Shown: in pieces, positions 15,342 to 24,126 of the stretch
Layout of the letters: each line of letters opens with the position of its first letter
Numbering within the stretch: position 1 is the stretch's first letter
Assembly: GCF_007859735.1 (NCBI RefSeq)
Contig: NZ_SIHI01000035.1
Location: 1-34,262, forward strand
DNA: 34,262 bases
Direction: 5' to 3'
From: Thalassoglobus neptunius
GTDB taxonomy: Bacteria > Planctomycetota > Planctomycetia > Planctomycetales > Planctomycetaceae
The notes under the pieces: model-generated
Seen by the model: the letters and a program-made list of their open reading frames with translations, nothing else
Told to the model about the DNA's origin: nothing
Databases searched by the model: none
Made by a program: the position numbers and the translations under genes

Positions 15342-17456
15342 ATGACCTCCACGTCGAATCCATCCCAGTCAATCTTCAATCGCATTGATGGAGAATCTCT
15401 CTTGCCGCTCGGCTTAATGGGAGTTCTGGTCATCATGCTGATTCCCTTGCCCCCTTTTCTTCTCGACATTCTTCTCGCGAGTAATCTCACGCTGACGATT
15501 CTTCTTCTTCTCGTCACGATGGGAGCACGCCAAGCTTTAGATCTGTCCGTTTTTCCTTCGCTTCTTCTCTTGCTGACGCTTTACCGGCTATCCCTGAACG
15601 TGGCCACAACGCGAGTCATTCTCCTTTCCGCAGACGCGGGAAAACTCGTCCAGGCGTTCGGAGATTTCGTCGTTGGTGGTGATTTGATCGTCGGGCTCGT
15701 CATCTTTCTCATCCTGATCGTCATTCAATTTGTCGTCATTTCGAAAGGGGCAGGACGCATCTCGGAAGTCGCTGCGAGATTCACACTCGACGCCCTGCCC
15801 GGAAAACAAATGTCGATCGACGCCGAATTGAACGCCGGTTCCATTGACGAGCAGACAGCAAAGAAGCGGCGCGAGGAACTTGCACAGGAGACCGAATTTT
15901 ATGGAGCCATGGACGGAGCAAGTAAATTCGTTCGTGGCGATGCGATTGCCGGGTTGATTATTACATCGATCAATCCGGTCGGAGGAATGTTGCTTGGCAT
16001 CACGCACGGAATGTCCCTCACAGATTCGCTTCACCGTTACTCGATCTTAACAGTGGGCGATGGCTTAATCTCTCAAATCCCGGCATTGATCATCGCAGTG
16101 ACTGCAGGAATTCTTGTCACAAAGACAACTTCACAAGAGACACTCGGCGAGGAGATTGAAACACAACTTCTGCGAAACGAACGGCCTCTGTGGATCGCGA
16201 TTGCCATCGTCTCCTTGCTGACGATGGTTCCCGGACTTCCGAAGTTTCCCTTTTTCATGGTTGGACTGACGCTTGTCGCAACCATTTTCTGGAAGAACCG
16301 ATCCAATGAATTAAACCCCTCAGAGGAAACACACGAAGACAGCCCTTCACCGCAAGAGTCGCGAACGGAAGTCGACGACTTTCTGATGCGCGATCGTCTG
16401 ACAATCGAACTCGGCTCGCGTTTGATTTCGCTCATCAACTCTTCGCGTGGGAAGAAGCTTCCGGAGCGAATCACTTCTGTCCGCAATGACTTTGCCAAAG
16501 AACGAGGAATCTGGATTCCGCCGATCCGCGTCAAAAGCCAACTCCAACTTGAGCCCAATCGATACCACATCCGTCTGGGAAGTCGGGTTGTTGCATCCGG
16601 GGAATTGCAACCCGATTCTCTTTTGGCCATCCCACCCGAAAAGACGACGGCGAAGATTCCGGGAACTGACACGGTTGAACCGGCATTCCAACTCCCCGCG
16701 AAGTGGATCGACCCTTCTGTTGAAGCACAGGCCAAGGCGAATCATTTTACCGTCGTCGACTCGTCAGGCGTCCTGATGACACATCTCGGTGAGGTCTTAA
16801 AGACACATGGGCACGAACTTCTCTCCCGAGAAGTTCTGAAAGAAATGCTCGACCGCGTTCGTGAGTTCGCCCCGTCAATCGTCGATGAATTAAAAGCCGA
16901 GAATGCCCGGACGGCGGTTCTTCACCAAGTCTTGCGTCAACTCGCAGCTGAAGGAGTTTCACTGGTCGACCTCTCATCAATCCTTGAGTCGATCGCCAAT
17001 CATGCCGCGCAGTGTAAAGATCCGAACTTGCTTACAGATGCAGTTCGAATCGATCAGGGTCAAGTTTTGTGTGATCCATTCCTCTCTGAAACGGGAGAGC
17101 TCCGGTTGATTGCTTTTGACCCTCGCCTCGAAGGTCGACTAAGAGAATCAATGCGCGATGGACAACTCGCATTGGGCACACAGCCGTTGAATTCACTAAT
17201 TGAAGTCGTTCAATCGAACGCTGAGAACTCAAGACGGCTCAATCTTCCAATCGCGATTGTGACTGATAAATCACTACGTCGATCGATTCGCCGCCTCTTT
17301 CAGAATTCACTTCCCTATCTTGGCTGCCTCGCGTACCAGGAAGTCCCCGCCGGAGTCCCACTTGACCCGATTCGCATCATCAGCCTCGATGAAGTTTATG
17401 CCAATTTAGAAGCTCAACAAACTGCTGATCAAATCCGATCGCAAGAAGCTGCTTAA
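15342..17456 (+). CDS. flhA: Export-gate protein FlhA
   Basis: FlhA is the large export-gate subunit. Its membrane part conducts ions and its cytoplasmic ring docks chaperone-cargo complexes. The 704-residue product is full length. The first third has about eight membrane helices with the family motif GAGRISEVAARFTLDALPGK followed by MSIDAELNAG. The loop FVRGDAIAGLIIT is also typical. The C-terminal domain contains VLMTHLGEVLKTHGHELLSR and ends with YQEVPAGVPLDPIRIISL. It starts 85 bp after fliP with no fliQ, fliR or flhB between. No frame lesion is visible. Confidence 0.96.
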   Translation: MTSTSNPSQSIFNRIDGESLLPLGLMGVLVIMLIPLPPFLLDILLASNLTLTILLLLVTMGARQALDLSVFPSLLLLLTLYRLSLNVATTRVILLSADAGKLVQAFGDFVVGGDLIVGLVIFLILIVIQFVVISKGAGRISEVAARFTLDALPGKQMSIDAELNAGSIDEQTAKKRREELAQETEFYGAMDGASKFVRGDAIAGLIITSINPVGGMLLGITHGMSLTDSLHRYSILTVGDGLISQIPALIIAVTAGILVTKTTSQETLGEEIETQLLRNERPLWIAIAIVSLLTMVPGLPKFPFFMVGLTLVATIFWKNRSNELNPSEETHEDSPSPQESRTEVDDFLMRDRLTIELGSRLISLINSSRGKKLPERITSVRNDFAKERGIWIPPIRVKSQLQLEPNRYHIRLGSRVVASGELQPDSLLAIPPEKTTAKIPGTDTVEPAFQLPAKWIDPSVEAQAKANHFTVVDSSGVLMTHLGEVLKTHGHELLSREVLKEMLDRVREFAPSIVDELKAENARTAVLHQVLRQLAAEGVSLVDLSSILESIANHAAQCKDPNLLTDAVRIDQGQVLCDPFLSETGELRLIAFDPRLEGRLRESMRDGQLALGTQPLNSLIEVVQSNAENSRRLNLPIAIVTDKSLRRSIRRLFQNSLPYLGCLAYQEVPAGVPLDPIRIISLDEVYANLEAQQTADQIRSQEAA

Positions 17457-17510
17457 CGAGACAAGAGTTCTTCAACCCGGACGTCCATCAGTTCAAAGGA
17501 GTGGAATTCA

Positions 17511-17711
17511 ATGCACCCTTCCAACTTCGCATTCCTGCTTGGAACCCTGACCGCTTCAGCAACAACACTGCTCACAATGGCATCCGGTCATCAACCCGAA
17601 ACGACTCTTTGGAGAGTCTCGATCTCCAGTTTAGTAATCGGATCGCTGACGTACATCGTCGCCACAGCCATACAGGAATGGACATTCAATGATGACGATC
17701 CTCTGGATTAG
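17511..17711 (+). CDS. Small two-helix membrane protein in the flagellar operon
   Basis: This is a 66-residue protein I do not recognise. It has two hydrophobic stretches: about residues 5-25 (NFAFLLGTLTASATTLLTMA) and about 34-54 (WRVSISSLVIGSLTYIVATA). The tail is short and acidic (EWTFNDDDPLD). A strong ribosome-binding site (AAAGGAG, 17495-17501) shows that it is really translated. It lies 54 bp after flhA, where flhF and flhG stand in many bacteria. It is too short and has the wrong helix pattern for FliQ. Given its place it may belong to the export gate or stator, but this is inference only. Confidence 0.6.
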   Translation: MHPSNFAFLLGTLTASATTLLTMASGHQPETTLWRVSISSLVIGSLTYIVATAIQEWTFNDDDPLD

Positions 17712-17803
17712 AAACCCCCAGCCAAGGAAACAGACGCTCCGTTGAAACCGATGATTCAACCGGGTGTGAGAGCCGAAGACGAGACAAGAGATTGAGGCAG
17801 CAC

Positions 17804-18523
17804 ATGGACGTCGGACTGCAAACTTATCGAAACAATGCTGAACAGGAAAACCGGGATCAGCTGGTCTTAAGCCACCTCACCTATGTCAAAAAAATCATTG
17901 GCAGGATGCGATCCGAATTCCCTGATGAGATCGATATCGAGAATCTGGAGTCTGCTGGAATTTTAGGTCTGGTGGAAGCGGCTTCTCGATTTAACTCAGA
18001 TCTCGGAGTTCAATTTACAACATTTGCCTACCAACGAATCCGCGGCGCGATCCTTGATGAGCTTCGGCGAAACTGTCCGCTTCCTCAGAGCACTCTACAA
18101 CATTGGGCGATGATTCGTGACGTCTGGCATCAACTCGGAGAACGTCCGACGTCACTGTCAATCGCAGCAGCCACCGGGTTGTCGGTTGACGAAGTGGAGG
18201 CTTGCCTGGCAGCGATCCGGATGACTCGACCGGAAGTCTGGCGTGAGGAACTTCCCATTCGGCGAGAATGTGACGCCTCTGCAGATGCTGTTTACTCAGA
18301 AAAGGAGCAGATTCGACGACTCACTGACGCAATCGAAAAGATTAGCGACCGGGCGAGGACGGCGATCACGCTTTATCACTTGAACCAACTGACACTCAAA
18401 GAAATCGGGACCGTCATGAGACTTTCCGAATCACGCGTTTCTCGCATCCTGGCTGCGTCTGAACTCGAATTGAAGGGACTCCTGCTCTCGACAAACATCG
18501 ATCAGCAGGTTTCTTCGAACTGA
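17804..18523 (+). CDS. fliA: Flagellar sigma factor FliA (sigma-28)
   Basis: FliA directs RNA polymerase to late flagellar promoters. The 239-residue product has region 2 (LVLSHLTYVKKIIGRMRSEF, then IDIENLESAGILGLVEAASR with FTTFAYQRIRGAILDELRR). Region 3 follows around ERPTSLSIAAATGLSVDEVE. Region 4 ends with a helix-turn-helix (LTLKEIGTVMRLSESRVSRI). I chose ATG 17804 because GAGG lies just before it; a TTG four codons upstream overlaps that site. It stands at the end of the export-gate operon, as in many phyla. A possible FlgM-like partner is encoded at 33387-33695. Confidence 0.93.
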   Translation: MDVGLQTYRNNAEQENRDQLVLSHLTYVKKIIGRMRSEFPDEIDIENLESAGILGLVEAASRFNSDLGVQFTTFAYQRIRGAILDELRRNCPLPQSTLQHWAMIRDVWHQLGERPTSLSIAAATGLSVDEVEACLAAIRMTRPEVWREELPIRRECDASADAVYSEKEQIRRLTDAIEKISDRARTAITLYHLNQLTLKEIGTVMRLSESRVSRILAASELELKGLLLSTNIDQQVSSN

Positions 18524-18623
18524 TCTCATTTCATCAGAATCTAAATGAAAGCGTTGTTCTCCGCTTTCTATCCGGCACTTCTACATTGCAATACTTCAAC
18601 ACTGCCAAAAAACTGGATCGATC

Positions 18624-18836
18624 ATGAAATCTCCTCGCAAGAGCCCGATATTAAAGTCGAATCAAGTCCGCCTCGAAGAGCAACCTGTCTGCCTCTCGGA
18701 ATCCACTCTTGAAGATCACTCCTCGATCATACTCAAGAGACGAGGAGAGCTGATTACATCGATCGAAGTAACCTGCACTTGCGGGAAAGTCACAATCCTC
18801 GACTGTGCCTATGAACAACAAGAGAGTTTAACATAA
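18624..18836 (+). CDS. Small CxCG protein, unknown function
   Basis: This 70-residue protein is not recognised. Its N-terminus is basic (MKSPRKSPILKSNQVRLEEQ). The C-terminal half forms two likely strands around a cysteine cluster: ITSIEVTCTCGKVTILDCAY. The C-x-C-G ... C pattern could bind a metal or form a knuckle, but only three cysteines are in the cluster. No strong ribosome-binding site is seen, so expression is less certain. It follows fliA by 100 bp on the same strand and may belong to the flagellar operon. Confidence 0.5.
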   Translation: MKSPRKSPILKSNQVRLEEQPVCLSESTLEDHSSIILKRRGELITSIEVTCTCGKVTILDCAYEQQESLT

Positions 18837-19008
18837 GAGTCGTACATAAAAACCTCAAAGTTGGCTTAACAAAGTGAGTCGCAGCGATCTTTACTTCAAG
18901 TCTTCTTAATCCTCTCAGTGAATGCCCCGGCAATCGCAGCACGGCATCGATTCACGAACACGAAATTTGAAATTCGCTCATTCAATCGGATGACGACAAG
19001 GTAGAAAA

Positions 19009-19821
19009 ATGACCGATTCGAAGTGGTGGACAATGACATGTGGGATTCTTCTGCTCAGCTCGAGCGGGCTCGTCGGCTGTCATTCAGCGACAACTGGTCA
19101 CCTGCAGAAATTTGGAGCTATTGCACCGCACGACCAATCCGTCGCAACGCACGACGCCGCTTCTGTGACGATGGAGTCGACAGCCGCCCGCACTCCGATT
19201 GAGACAGTTCCATTGAGAAGACATCGCGGGTACCCGGTCGCTTGCAAACCGGTTTCTCATCCGCATCCTGCGTCCCCGAACAAAGCCATTCGTGATGAGT
19301 CATTCGTTCTAACCAGTGGATCCGAGGCTCCTCCGCTATTGATTCCGGAATCTCTCATCCCTCCCCTTCCAGCCGGACCATCGCCGCCAGTTCGGGTGAC
19401 CCAACGTTCAAGTCCGAACAAGCAACCTGCACAACCACGCATCCTTGATCTCGCGGATGACTGTTTACCTTCCCCTTCGGATGTCCACACCGGTCCCGGT
19501 CAACCGATTGCCAGTCTCTCCGAAGAGTTCGAGAAACTCAAACTGGAACTCAAGAAGAATCAGACTCAGCTGGCGAATCTTCAGAAAGATCTTTCCCACG
19601 CTCACGCCAAGATCGCACAGCTAAAGCAAGATGTTGATTATTGGAAGAACGAAGTCACTCAACTTCAAGAAGAACTCCGGCAACAACATGTCGACGACGT
19701 CGCTGTCCTGAATGAACTCTCGAACGAACTGGGGCGGATTCTTTCGGAGCAAAGAAATACGCAGAATGCGCCCAACCGGCCACCAGATTCGTCGAACAAA
19801 TCGGTTCGTTCCAAAGAGTGA
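19009..19821 (+). CDS. Coiled-coil lipoprotein, unknown function
   Basis: This 270-residue protein has a lipoprotein signal (hydrophobic residues 9-20, lipobox LVGC with cysteine 24). A Pro- and Ser-rich middle of about 120 residues looks unstructured. It is followed by a long coiled coil from about residue 165 to 240 (EEFEKLKLELKKNQTQLANL and IAQLKQDVDYWKNEVTQLQE). It is therefore probably anchored to a membrane and reaches into the periplasm. I do not recognise the family. AAGGTAG precedes the ATG. It lies in the same direction as the flagellar operon but 172 bp after the CxCG gene, so a link to motility is open. Confidence 0.7.
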   Translation: MTDSKWWTMTCGILLLSSSGLVGCHSATTGHLQKFGAIAPHDQSVATHDAASVTMESTAARTPIETVPLRRHRGYPVACKPVSHPHPASPNKAIRDESFVLTSGSEAPPLLIPESLIPPLPAGPSPPVRVTQRSSPNKQPAQPRILDLADDCLPSPSDVHTGPGQPIASLSEEFEKLKLELKKNQTQLANLQKDLSHAHAKIAQLKQDVDYWKNEVTQLQEELRQQHVDDVAVLNELSNELGRILSEQRNTQNAPNRPPDSSNKSVRSKE

Positions 19822-20187
19822 CGCCCCAGATTTTTCTCCCGACAATACAGAGTTTCTATCACGGAAATTCTTAACTCTCCGTTCGAAACGCCCTCTTCCC
19901 ACGGAAGCGATTTCGATGGGGAATTTCGCGAGAAGAACAGTGTATCCCGGTGAATTTGATGGCTTTGCCTCGTTACAACCGGAGTCTTAGGCACGTTGTG
20001 CACTCCACTGACGACCTGACATTTCTTCATTAAAATCCCAACTCTTCGCTCAAGTTTTCAATTCCCCCAACTTTCCATTAAGAAACCTGCCGATTCATCG
20101 AGTTAGGGCAACTGCTCTTGGCCTCAATTTTGCTTTCAGGGATGGCTCACCCTCAACGTCCGCGCCCGGACATGAACAGGAGAATCG
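19822..20187. other. Intergenic stretch, nothing recognised
   Basis: These 366 bp between the lipoprotein and BON genes hold only short open frames that do not look like protein. I see no clear promoter, hairpin terminator or RNA gene. Confidence 0.6.
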
Positions 20188-20481
20188 ATGCAATCCCTTT
20201 CAATCAAGAATCGCTCTGCTTCGGCCCGACGTTCGTTCCCCGATGCAACTCAAACGACACACACAAACTCTTGCGATTACCAACAATTGCAAAAGGACTT
20301 ACGTCACAGCTTCTATCACGAAGGCCATCACCGGCTTAACGGAATCGAAGTTTTCGTCCACGACGACACAGTTGTTCTCTCGGGGAAAGTGTCGACCTAC
20401 TATCAACTCCAACTCGCTCAAACCATTGCAATGAACTCCATCAACGGAATGGCACTTCGAAACGAGATTGAAGTTTGCTGA
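20188..20481 (+). CDS. Single BON-domain protein
   Basis: This 97-residue protein is essentially one BON domain, from about residue 32 to the end: YQQLQKDLRHSFYHEG, then LNGIEVFVHDDTVVLSGKVS, and AQTIAMNSINGMALRNEIEV. BON domains bind phospholipid or other surfaces and are often found in outer-membrane or periplasmic proteins. No signal peptide is visible, so this one is probably cytoplasmic or its start is misplaced. AGGAG precedes the ATG at good distance. It lies convergent to htrA; the spacer holds the htrA terminator and a short palindrome (ctgatcgatcag). Confidence 0.75.
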   Translation: MQSLSIKNRSASARRSFPDATQTTHTNSCDYQQLQKDLRHSFYHEGHHRLNGIEVFVHDDTVVLSGKVSTYYQLQLAQTIAMNSINGMALRNEIEVC

Positions 20482-20664
20482 CCGTGCACAGAGTGGCGAA
20501 ATGTTCACACAGTTTCCTCGACTCTTCGGATCGAGTCACTGGTTGATCAACGACCATTAAGTATTCTGATCGATCAGTCCTGTGAACTCGTCTCCACCAT
20601 CCGCATCACACTCTTCATGTTCTCTTAGCTCAGTGATCGTGTTCTCTGAATGAAAGATGCGCGC

Positions 20665-20702
20665 AAAAAGAAACCCATCAGCCAGGGAAGCTGATGGGTT
20701 TC
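20665..20702 (-). terminator. Intrinsic terminator of htrA
   Basis: A 13-bp perfect stem (20670-20682 with 20690-20702; core AAACCCATCAGC) closes a 7-nt loop. On the minus strand it is followed directly by a T5 tract (20669-20665). It lies 29 bp past the htrA stop, so it ends the htrA transcript. Confidence 0.9.
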
Positions 20703-20730
20703 GGGAGAGAAGACGAAGTACGTCAGAGGT

Positions 20731-22257
20731 TTAGTCGTTCGATTTCAGGAGGACGAACGCTGAACCTCGATCGCGTTTGATGTGGACCAGAATTCCGTCG
20801 GAAACTGAGAGCCCATCAATCGCTGCGGCGAACTCATCAATCGAGTCGACTTCCTTTTGACCGACACGTTGAATGATGTCCCCAGCACGGAGTCCAGATT
20901 CCTCTGCAGGTGATCCAGACTTCACACTCTTCACGAGAACTCCGGAAACCTTTCCTTCAAGATTCAATTGTGAGGCAAGTTCCGAGTCGAGTTCGACGAT
21001 CTCCAGACCAAGCTTGGAAACTTCCGAATTCTCCGGTGCGGGCGTCGCTCCGGGTTGTTGACGCATTCCTCGCTTCAGTGCGGCGGTATAGTCGCTGGGC
21101 ATTTCTTCGAGAGTCACGTCAATTCGTTGCCGTTTCCCTTCTCGGATCACTTTCACCGAATACTCCTGGCCGGGTTTCGACTGTTCCACAATCTCAACGA
21201 GGCTGTCTCGGTCAGCGATTTTCTGTCCTGCAAACTCAACGACAATGTCACCGGGTTTCAGACCAGCATTTGCGGCTGGAGTTTCCGGGAAGACTTCTGA
21301 AATGAGAGCTCCCTCACCCAGGGACAATCCCAGATGGCTGCGAAGATCACTTGTCAGCATCTGCAATTGCACGCCGAGGTAAGAACGCTTCACATTTCCG
21401 TCTTCGATCAGTTGATCAGCGACCCATCGAACCATGTTGGAAGGAATCGCAAAACCAATCCCGTCGTACCCTCCACTTCGAGTTGAGATGGCGGTGTTGA
21501 TCCCGATCACTTCACCATGCAAGTTGACGAGCGGTCCTCCGCTGTTTCCAGGGTTGATCGCAGCATCCGTCTGAATGTAGTCCTCACGTTCGTTGATTCC
21601 CGGAGCACGTCCGGTGGCACTGACAATTCCGGCGGTCACAGTAGTTCCCACGTTGAGAGGATTCCCCAACGCAAGGACCCAGTCACCAATCTCCATTCCA
21701 TCGCTTTCTCCGAGAGACACGAATGGAAGATCTTCGCTGGTTTCAATTCGTACCACAGCCACATCTGATCGAGGGTCAAAGTTCCACGACTTCGCTTCGA
21801 TCTCTCGTCCGTCTGAAAGGCGAACCGTCACTCGATCGGCCCCTTCGACGACGTGGCTATTGGTCAAAATGACCCCGTCAGGATGAACAATAAATCCAGA
21901 CCCAGATCCCATCTGACGACGCGGTGTCATCCGTGGATTTCGGAACATATCCTGGAAGCGTTCATCGTCACCGAAGAAACGTCGAAACATCTCTTCCTGT
22001 TGAGGGCTCAGTTGTTGCCCTCCCATATTTCCTGCCATTTCTCGAGGACGACTTTCGGTCGAGATCGAAACCACTGCTGGCAAGACCTTTTCGGAGACCT
22101 CACGAAATGCCAGAGACAGGTCGCTTGGCGAGTGTGTCACTGGTGGCGGAAGTGCAACCTTTGAATCCGGCTGCGACACCCCGATCGCGGCCATCCCGAG
22201 GAAAACTCCCCCGCTCAAGGCAACCGCGAGTGCAAGTTTTGTCCCTATCTTTTTCAC
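20731..22257 (-). CDS. htrA: Periplasmic serine protease HtrA/DegP
   Basis: HtrA is a quality-control protease/chaperone that degrades misfolded envelope proteins. The 508-residue product starts with a signal/anchor (LALAVALSGGVFLGMAAIGV). Its trypsin-like domain has the catalytic triad: H135 (LTNSHVVEGA), D165 (DPRSDVAVVRI) and S239 (INPGNSGGPLVNL). Two PDZ domains follow, at about 275-365 and 410-500. The Q-rich LA loop of DegP-type enzymes is present (QQLSPQQEEMFRRFFGDDE). The start is GTG 22257 with AAGGAG before it. It stands alone with its own terminator. Confidence 0.95.
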   Translation of the reverse strand: MKKIGTKLALAVALSGGVFLGMAAIGVSQPDSKVALPPPVTHSPSDLSLAFREVSEKVLPAVVSISTESRPREMAGNMGGQQLSPQQEEMFRRFFGDDERFQDMFRNPRMTPRRQMGSGSGFIVHPDGVILTNSHVVEGADRVTVRLSDGREIEAKSWNFDPRSDVAVVRIETSEDLPFVSLGESDGMEIGDWVLALGNPLNVGTTVTAGIVSATGRAPGINEREDYIQTDAAINPGNSGGPLVNLHGEVIGINTAISTRSGGYDGIGFAIPSNMVRWVADQLIEDGNVKRSYLGVQLQMLTSDLRSHLGLSLGEGALISEVFPETPAANAGLKPGDIVVEFAGQKIADRDSLVEIVEQSKPGQEYSVKVIREGKRQRIDVTLEEMPSDYTAALKRGMRQQPGATPAPENSEVSKLGLEIVELDSELASQLNLEGKVSGVLVKSVKSGSPAEESGLRAGDIIQRVGQKEVDSIDEFAAAIDGLSVSDGILVHIKRDRGSAFVLLKSND

Positions 22258-22627
22258 TATTATTCTCCTTTGTTGATCAGTTCAAATTTGGAGCAAGGTG
22301 CTCTTTTCTGTGCACTCACTTGCACTGTTTCATCAGATAAAAGACTGATTTTTCTCGTGCGAGGGAGGGCAAACCAAATGAAAAATGCTCTAAAAGCAAT
22401 CGATGGTTCGAGCCGTCGCTCGAATCATTTCAGAAACATGCAGATCAAGTTGATCTCTCCAACTTGAAAATAATGTTGCCGCAGGCTGATTTCTTCTGAA
22501 CAAAATTTCGGGATTTCGGGAACTTCTCACCAAGAATGTGAAAAACCTCAGGGAATTGGCCCTGTTTGAATCTCAGCCGAGTTCGAAACTTCCACGAAAG
22601 AGAGAAGCCCCGAGCTTCGATTGCAGC
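22258..22627. other. Intergenic stretch upstream of htrA
   Basis: These 370 bp lie between the end of nnrE and the start of htrA (both minus strand) and must hold the htrA promoter. Apart from the AAGGAG site at the htrA start I recognise no motif, hairpin terminator or RNA. Confidence 0.6.
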
Positions 22628-23305
22628 TTACATTGCTCGCACAATTTCGATGATTTCCGACGGCTGACCGATATCAATCACTTCAACAGGCCCGGTGAAA
22701 TCCGCACTTCCGTCGCGAAAGAAACCCGTTTTATGTGCGACAAACGTCCCGGTGATGGTCGCCCGAACAGTCGCCCCTTCAACTGGTCCTGCATCACAAT
22801 CCATCCCTGACGGGAGATCGACTGACAGAACGGAAGCCTGAGATTGATTGATCAATTCGATGACTTCCAGATACGGACTCCGCGCGCGACCCTTGGTCCC
22901 CGTTCCCAACAAAGCATCAACGATCCACGAAGCTTTCTCAAACTCAGCGGACAGTTCTTCCAGGCCCATCGTGTCCGAAAGCGACTCGATGCGAAGCTTC
23001 ATCTTCCTCGCAATGGATTCGTTCGTTGCAGCATCGGGCGTCAGTTTCGATCGATCACCGACAATGACAATCGAGACGTCCATCCCGCGATTTGAGAGAT
23101 GTCGCGCGATCGCAAATCCATCCCCTCCGTTATTGCCGACTCCACACGCGACGACAACTTTTCCCGAGTCACAGTGCCGCAGGAATAACTCAGCGACTCC
23201 CCGGGCGGCGTTTTCCATCAAGACAATGCCGGGCATACCGAAGTCTTTGATCGCGACTTGATCAACAGCCCGAACTTGTTCGCGGGTTAAGACAATTTGT
23301 GACAT
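22628..23305 (-). CDS. nnrE: NAD(P)H-hydrate epimerase
   Basis: This enzyme interconverts R and S forms of damaged, hydrated NAD(P)H so that a dehydratase can repair them. The 225-residue product is a complete YjeF N-terminal domain: LTREQVRAVDQVAIKDFGMP, GIVLMENAARG, the dinucleotide-binding loop GVGNNGGDGFAIARHLSNRG, WIVDALLGTGTKG and SVDLPSGMDCD. Many bacteria fuse this domain to the C-terminal ADP/ATP-dependent dehydratase (about 500 residues in all). Here only the epimerase is present, so a separate dehydratase gene is expected elsewhere. Confidence 0.92.
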   Translation of the reverse strand: MSQIVLTREQVRAVDQVAIKDFGMPGIVLMENAARGVAELFLRHCDSGKVVVACGVGNNGGDGFAIARHLSNRGMDVSIVIVGDRSKLTPDAATNESIARKMKLRIESLSDTMGLEELSAEFEKASWIVDALLGTGTKGRARSPYLEVIELINQSQASVLSVDLPSGMDCDAGPVEGATVRATITGTFVAHKTGFFRDGSADFTGPVEVIDIGQPSEIIEIVRAM

Positions 23306-23339
23306 CTCTGTTTCCTGAATCTTGTTCTATGACGAGAAC

Positions 23340-23359
23340 TCTTCGAACGAGTTCGAAGA
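23340..23359. repeat. Palindrome upstream of nnrE
   Basis: The sequence tcttcgaac-ga-gttcgaaga is a perfect 9+9 bp palindrome with a 2-bp centre, 35 bp before the nnrE start. It looks like an operator for a dimeric repressor. It resembles Gram-positive LexA boxes, but the spacing between GAAC and GTTC is 2 rather than 4, so I do not call it one. Confidence 0.4.
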
Positions 23360-23461
23360 ACATCGCGATCACTCAAGAGTGAAGCTGCCGAAACACAAGA
23401 GTTCCTGATTCCGTGACAGGTCGAATCTGATGATGTGAACAGTTCATTGAACGGTTGAAAG

Positions 23462-23923
23462 TCAGCTCTGCTCTGGCGACATCACTTGCAAGAGTTTTTG
23501 CATCGTGACGTGTGGAATCCCGACGCTCAGAAAGGATGAACCGACCGTTTCGTATCCAAGCTTGTGATAGAACGATTCTGCTGAGACACGTGCTGACATC
23601 GTTACTTTGCGAACTCCCCTCGCGCGGGCGATGACTTCAACTCGTTCGACGAGTTGTTTTCCGAGGCCTTGTCGACTCATCTTCGGACAAACACACATCT
23701 GCCGAAGTTTGGCAGTCGGGACGTCCATCTCGTCCAGTGGTGTCAACATGACACAAGCCACGACTCGCTGTTCAAACAGTGCGAAGTGCCAGCTCAATTC
23801 TTCGTCACTCAAATCCTCATCAAACAACGACAATCCCAGTGGTCGCCGTAAGACATCATTGCGCAACTCAAAATATTGACGATACAACGGAGAATCGACC
23901 TGAAACTCAACGAACTCCATCAT
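23462..23923 (-). CDS. GNAT-family N-acetyltransferase
   Basis: This is a 153-residue protein with the GNAT fold. The acetyl-CoA loop is RQGLGKQLVERVEVIARARG, after the strand AKLRQMCVCP. The C-terminal motif AESFYHKLGYETVGSSF is also typical of the family. The N-terminal part (YFELRNDVLRRPLGLS) resembles ElaA-like members, whose substrates are mostly unknown. It stands 156 bp upstream of nnrE on the same strand, without tight coupling. Nothing links it to motility. Confidence 0.85.
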   Translation of the reverse strand: MMEFVEFQVDSPLYRQYFELRNDVLRRPLGLSLFDEDLSDEELSWHFALFEQRVVACVMLTPLDEMDVPTAKLRQMCVCPKMSRQGLGKQLVERVEVIARARGVRKVTMSARVSAESFYHKLGYETVGSSFLSVGIPHVTMQKLLQVMSPEQS

Positions 23924-24126
23924 CGTGTCGCGATCCCTCAGAATGAACTGTGAGTTGTTCTCTCAATCATGACTCGACTCGAATACTATTCACGCAACAA
24001 CCTCGAATGATCTCGTATGCAGTTGATCAACGTTGAACATCAAAATCATGATCGTGAATTGCTGTTCACACCTCCACATGTCAAGATAATACAAAAATGT
24101 AGGGATTTCTCCTCGAAAGGTGACTC

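Noticed and set aside
17511-17711. The small membrane protein as FliQ
   Set aside because: Too short, acidic tail, and no FliQ motif around its helices.
18570-18595. GGCAC ... TTGCA before the CxCG gene, resembling a sigma-54 promoter
   Set aside because: The GG and GC are 12 bases apart instead of 10, a spacing at which sigma-54 does not work.
20568-20579. Palindrome ctgatcgatcag after the BON gene as a terminator
   Set aside because: There is no loop and no T tract; a 12-bp palindrome can occur by chance.
22258-22627. Open frames on the plus strand upstream of htrA
   Set aside because: No recognisable protein features or ribosome-binding sites; they are chance frames in a spacer and over nnrE.
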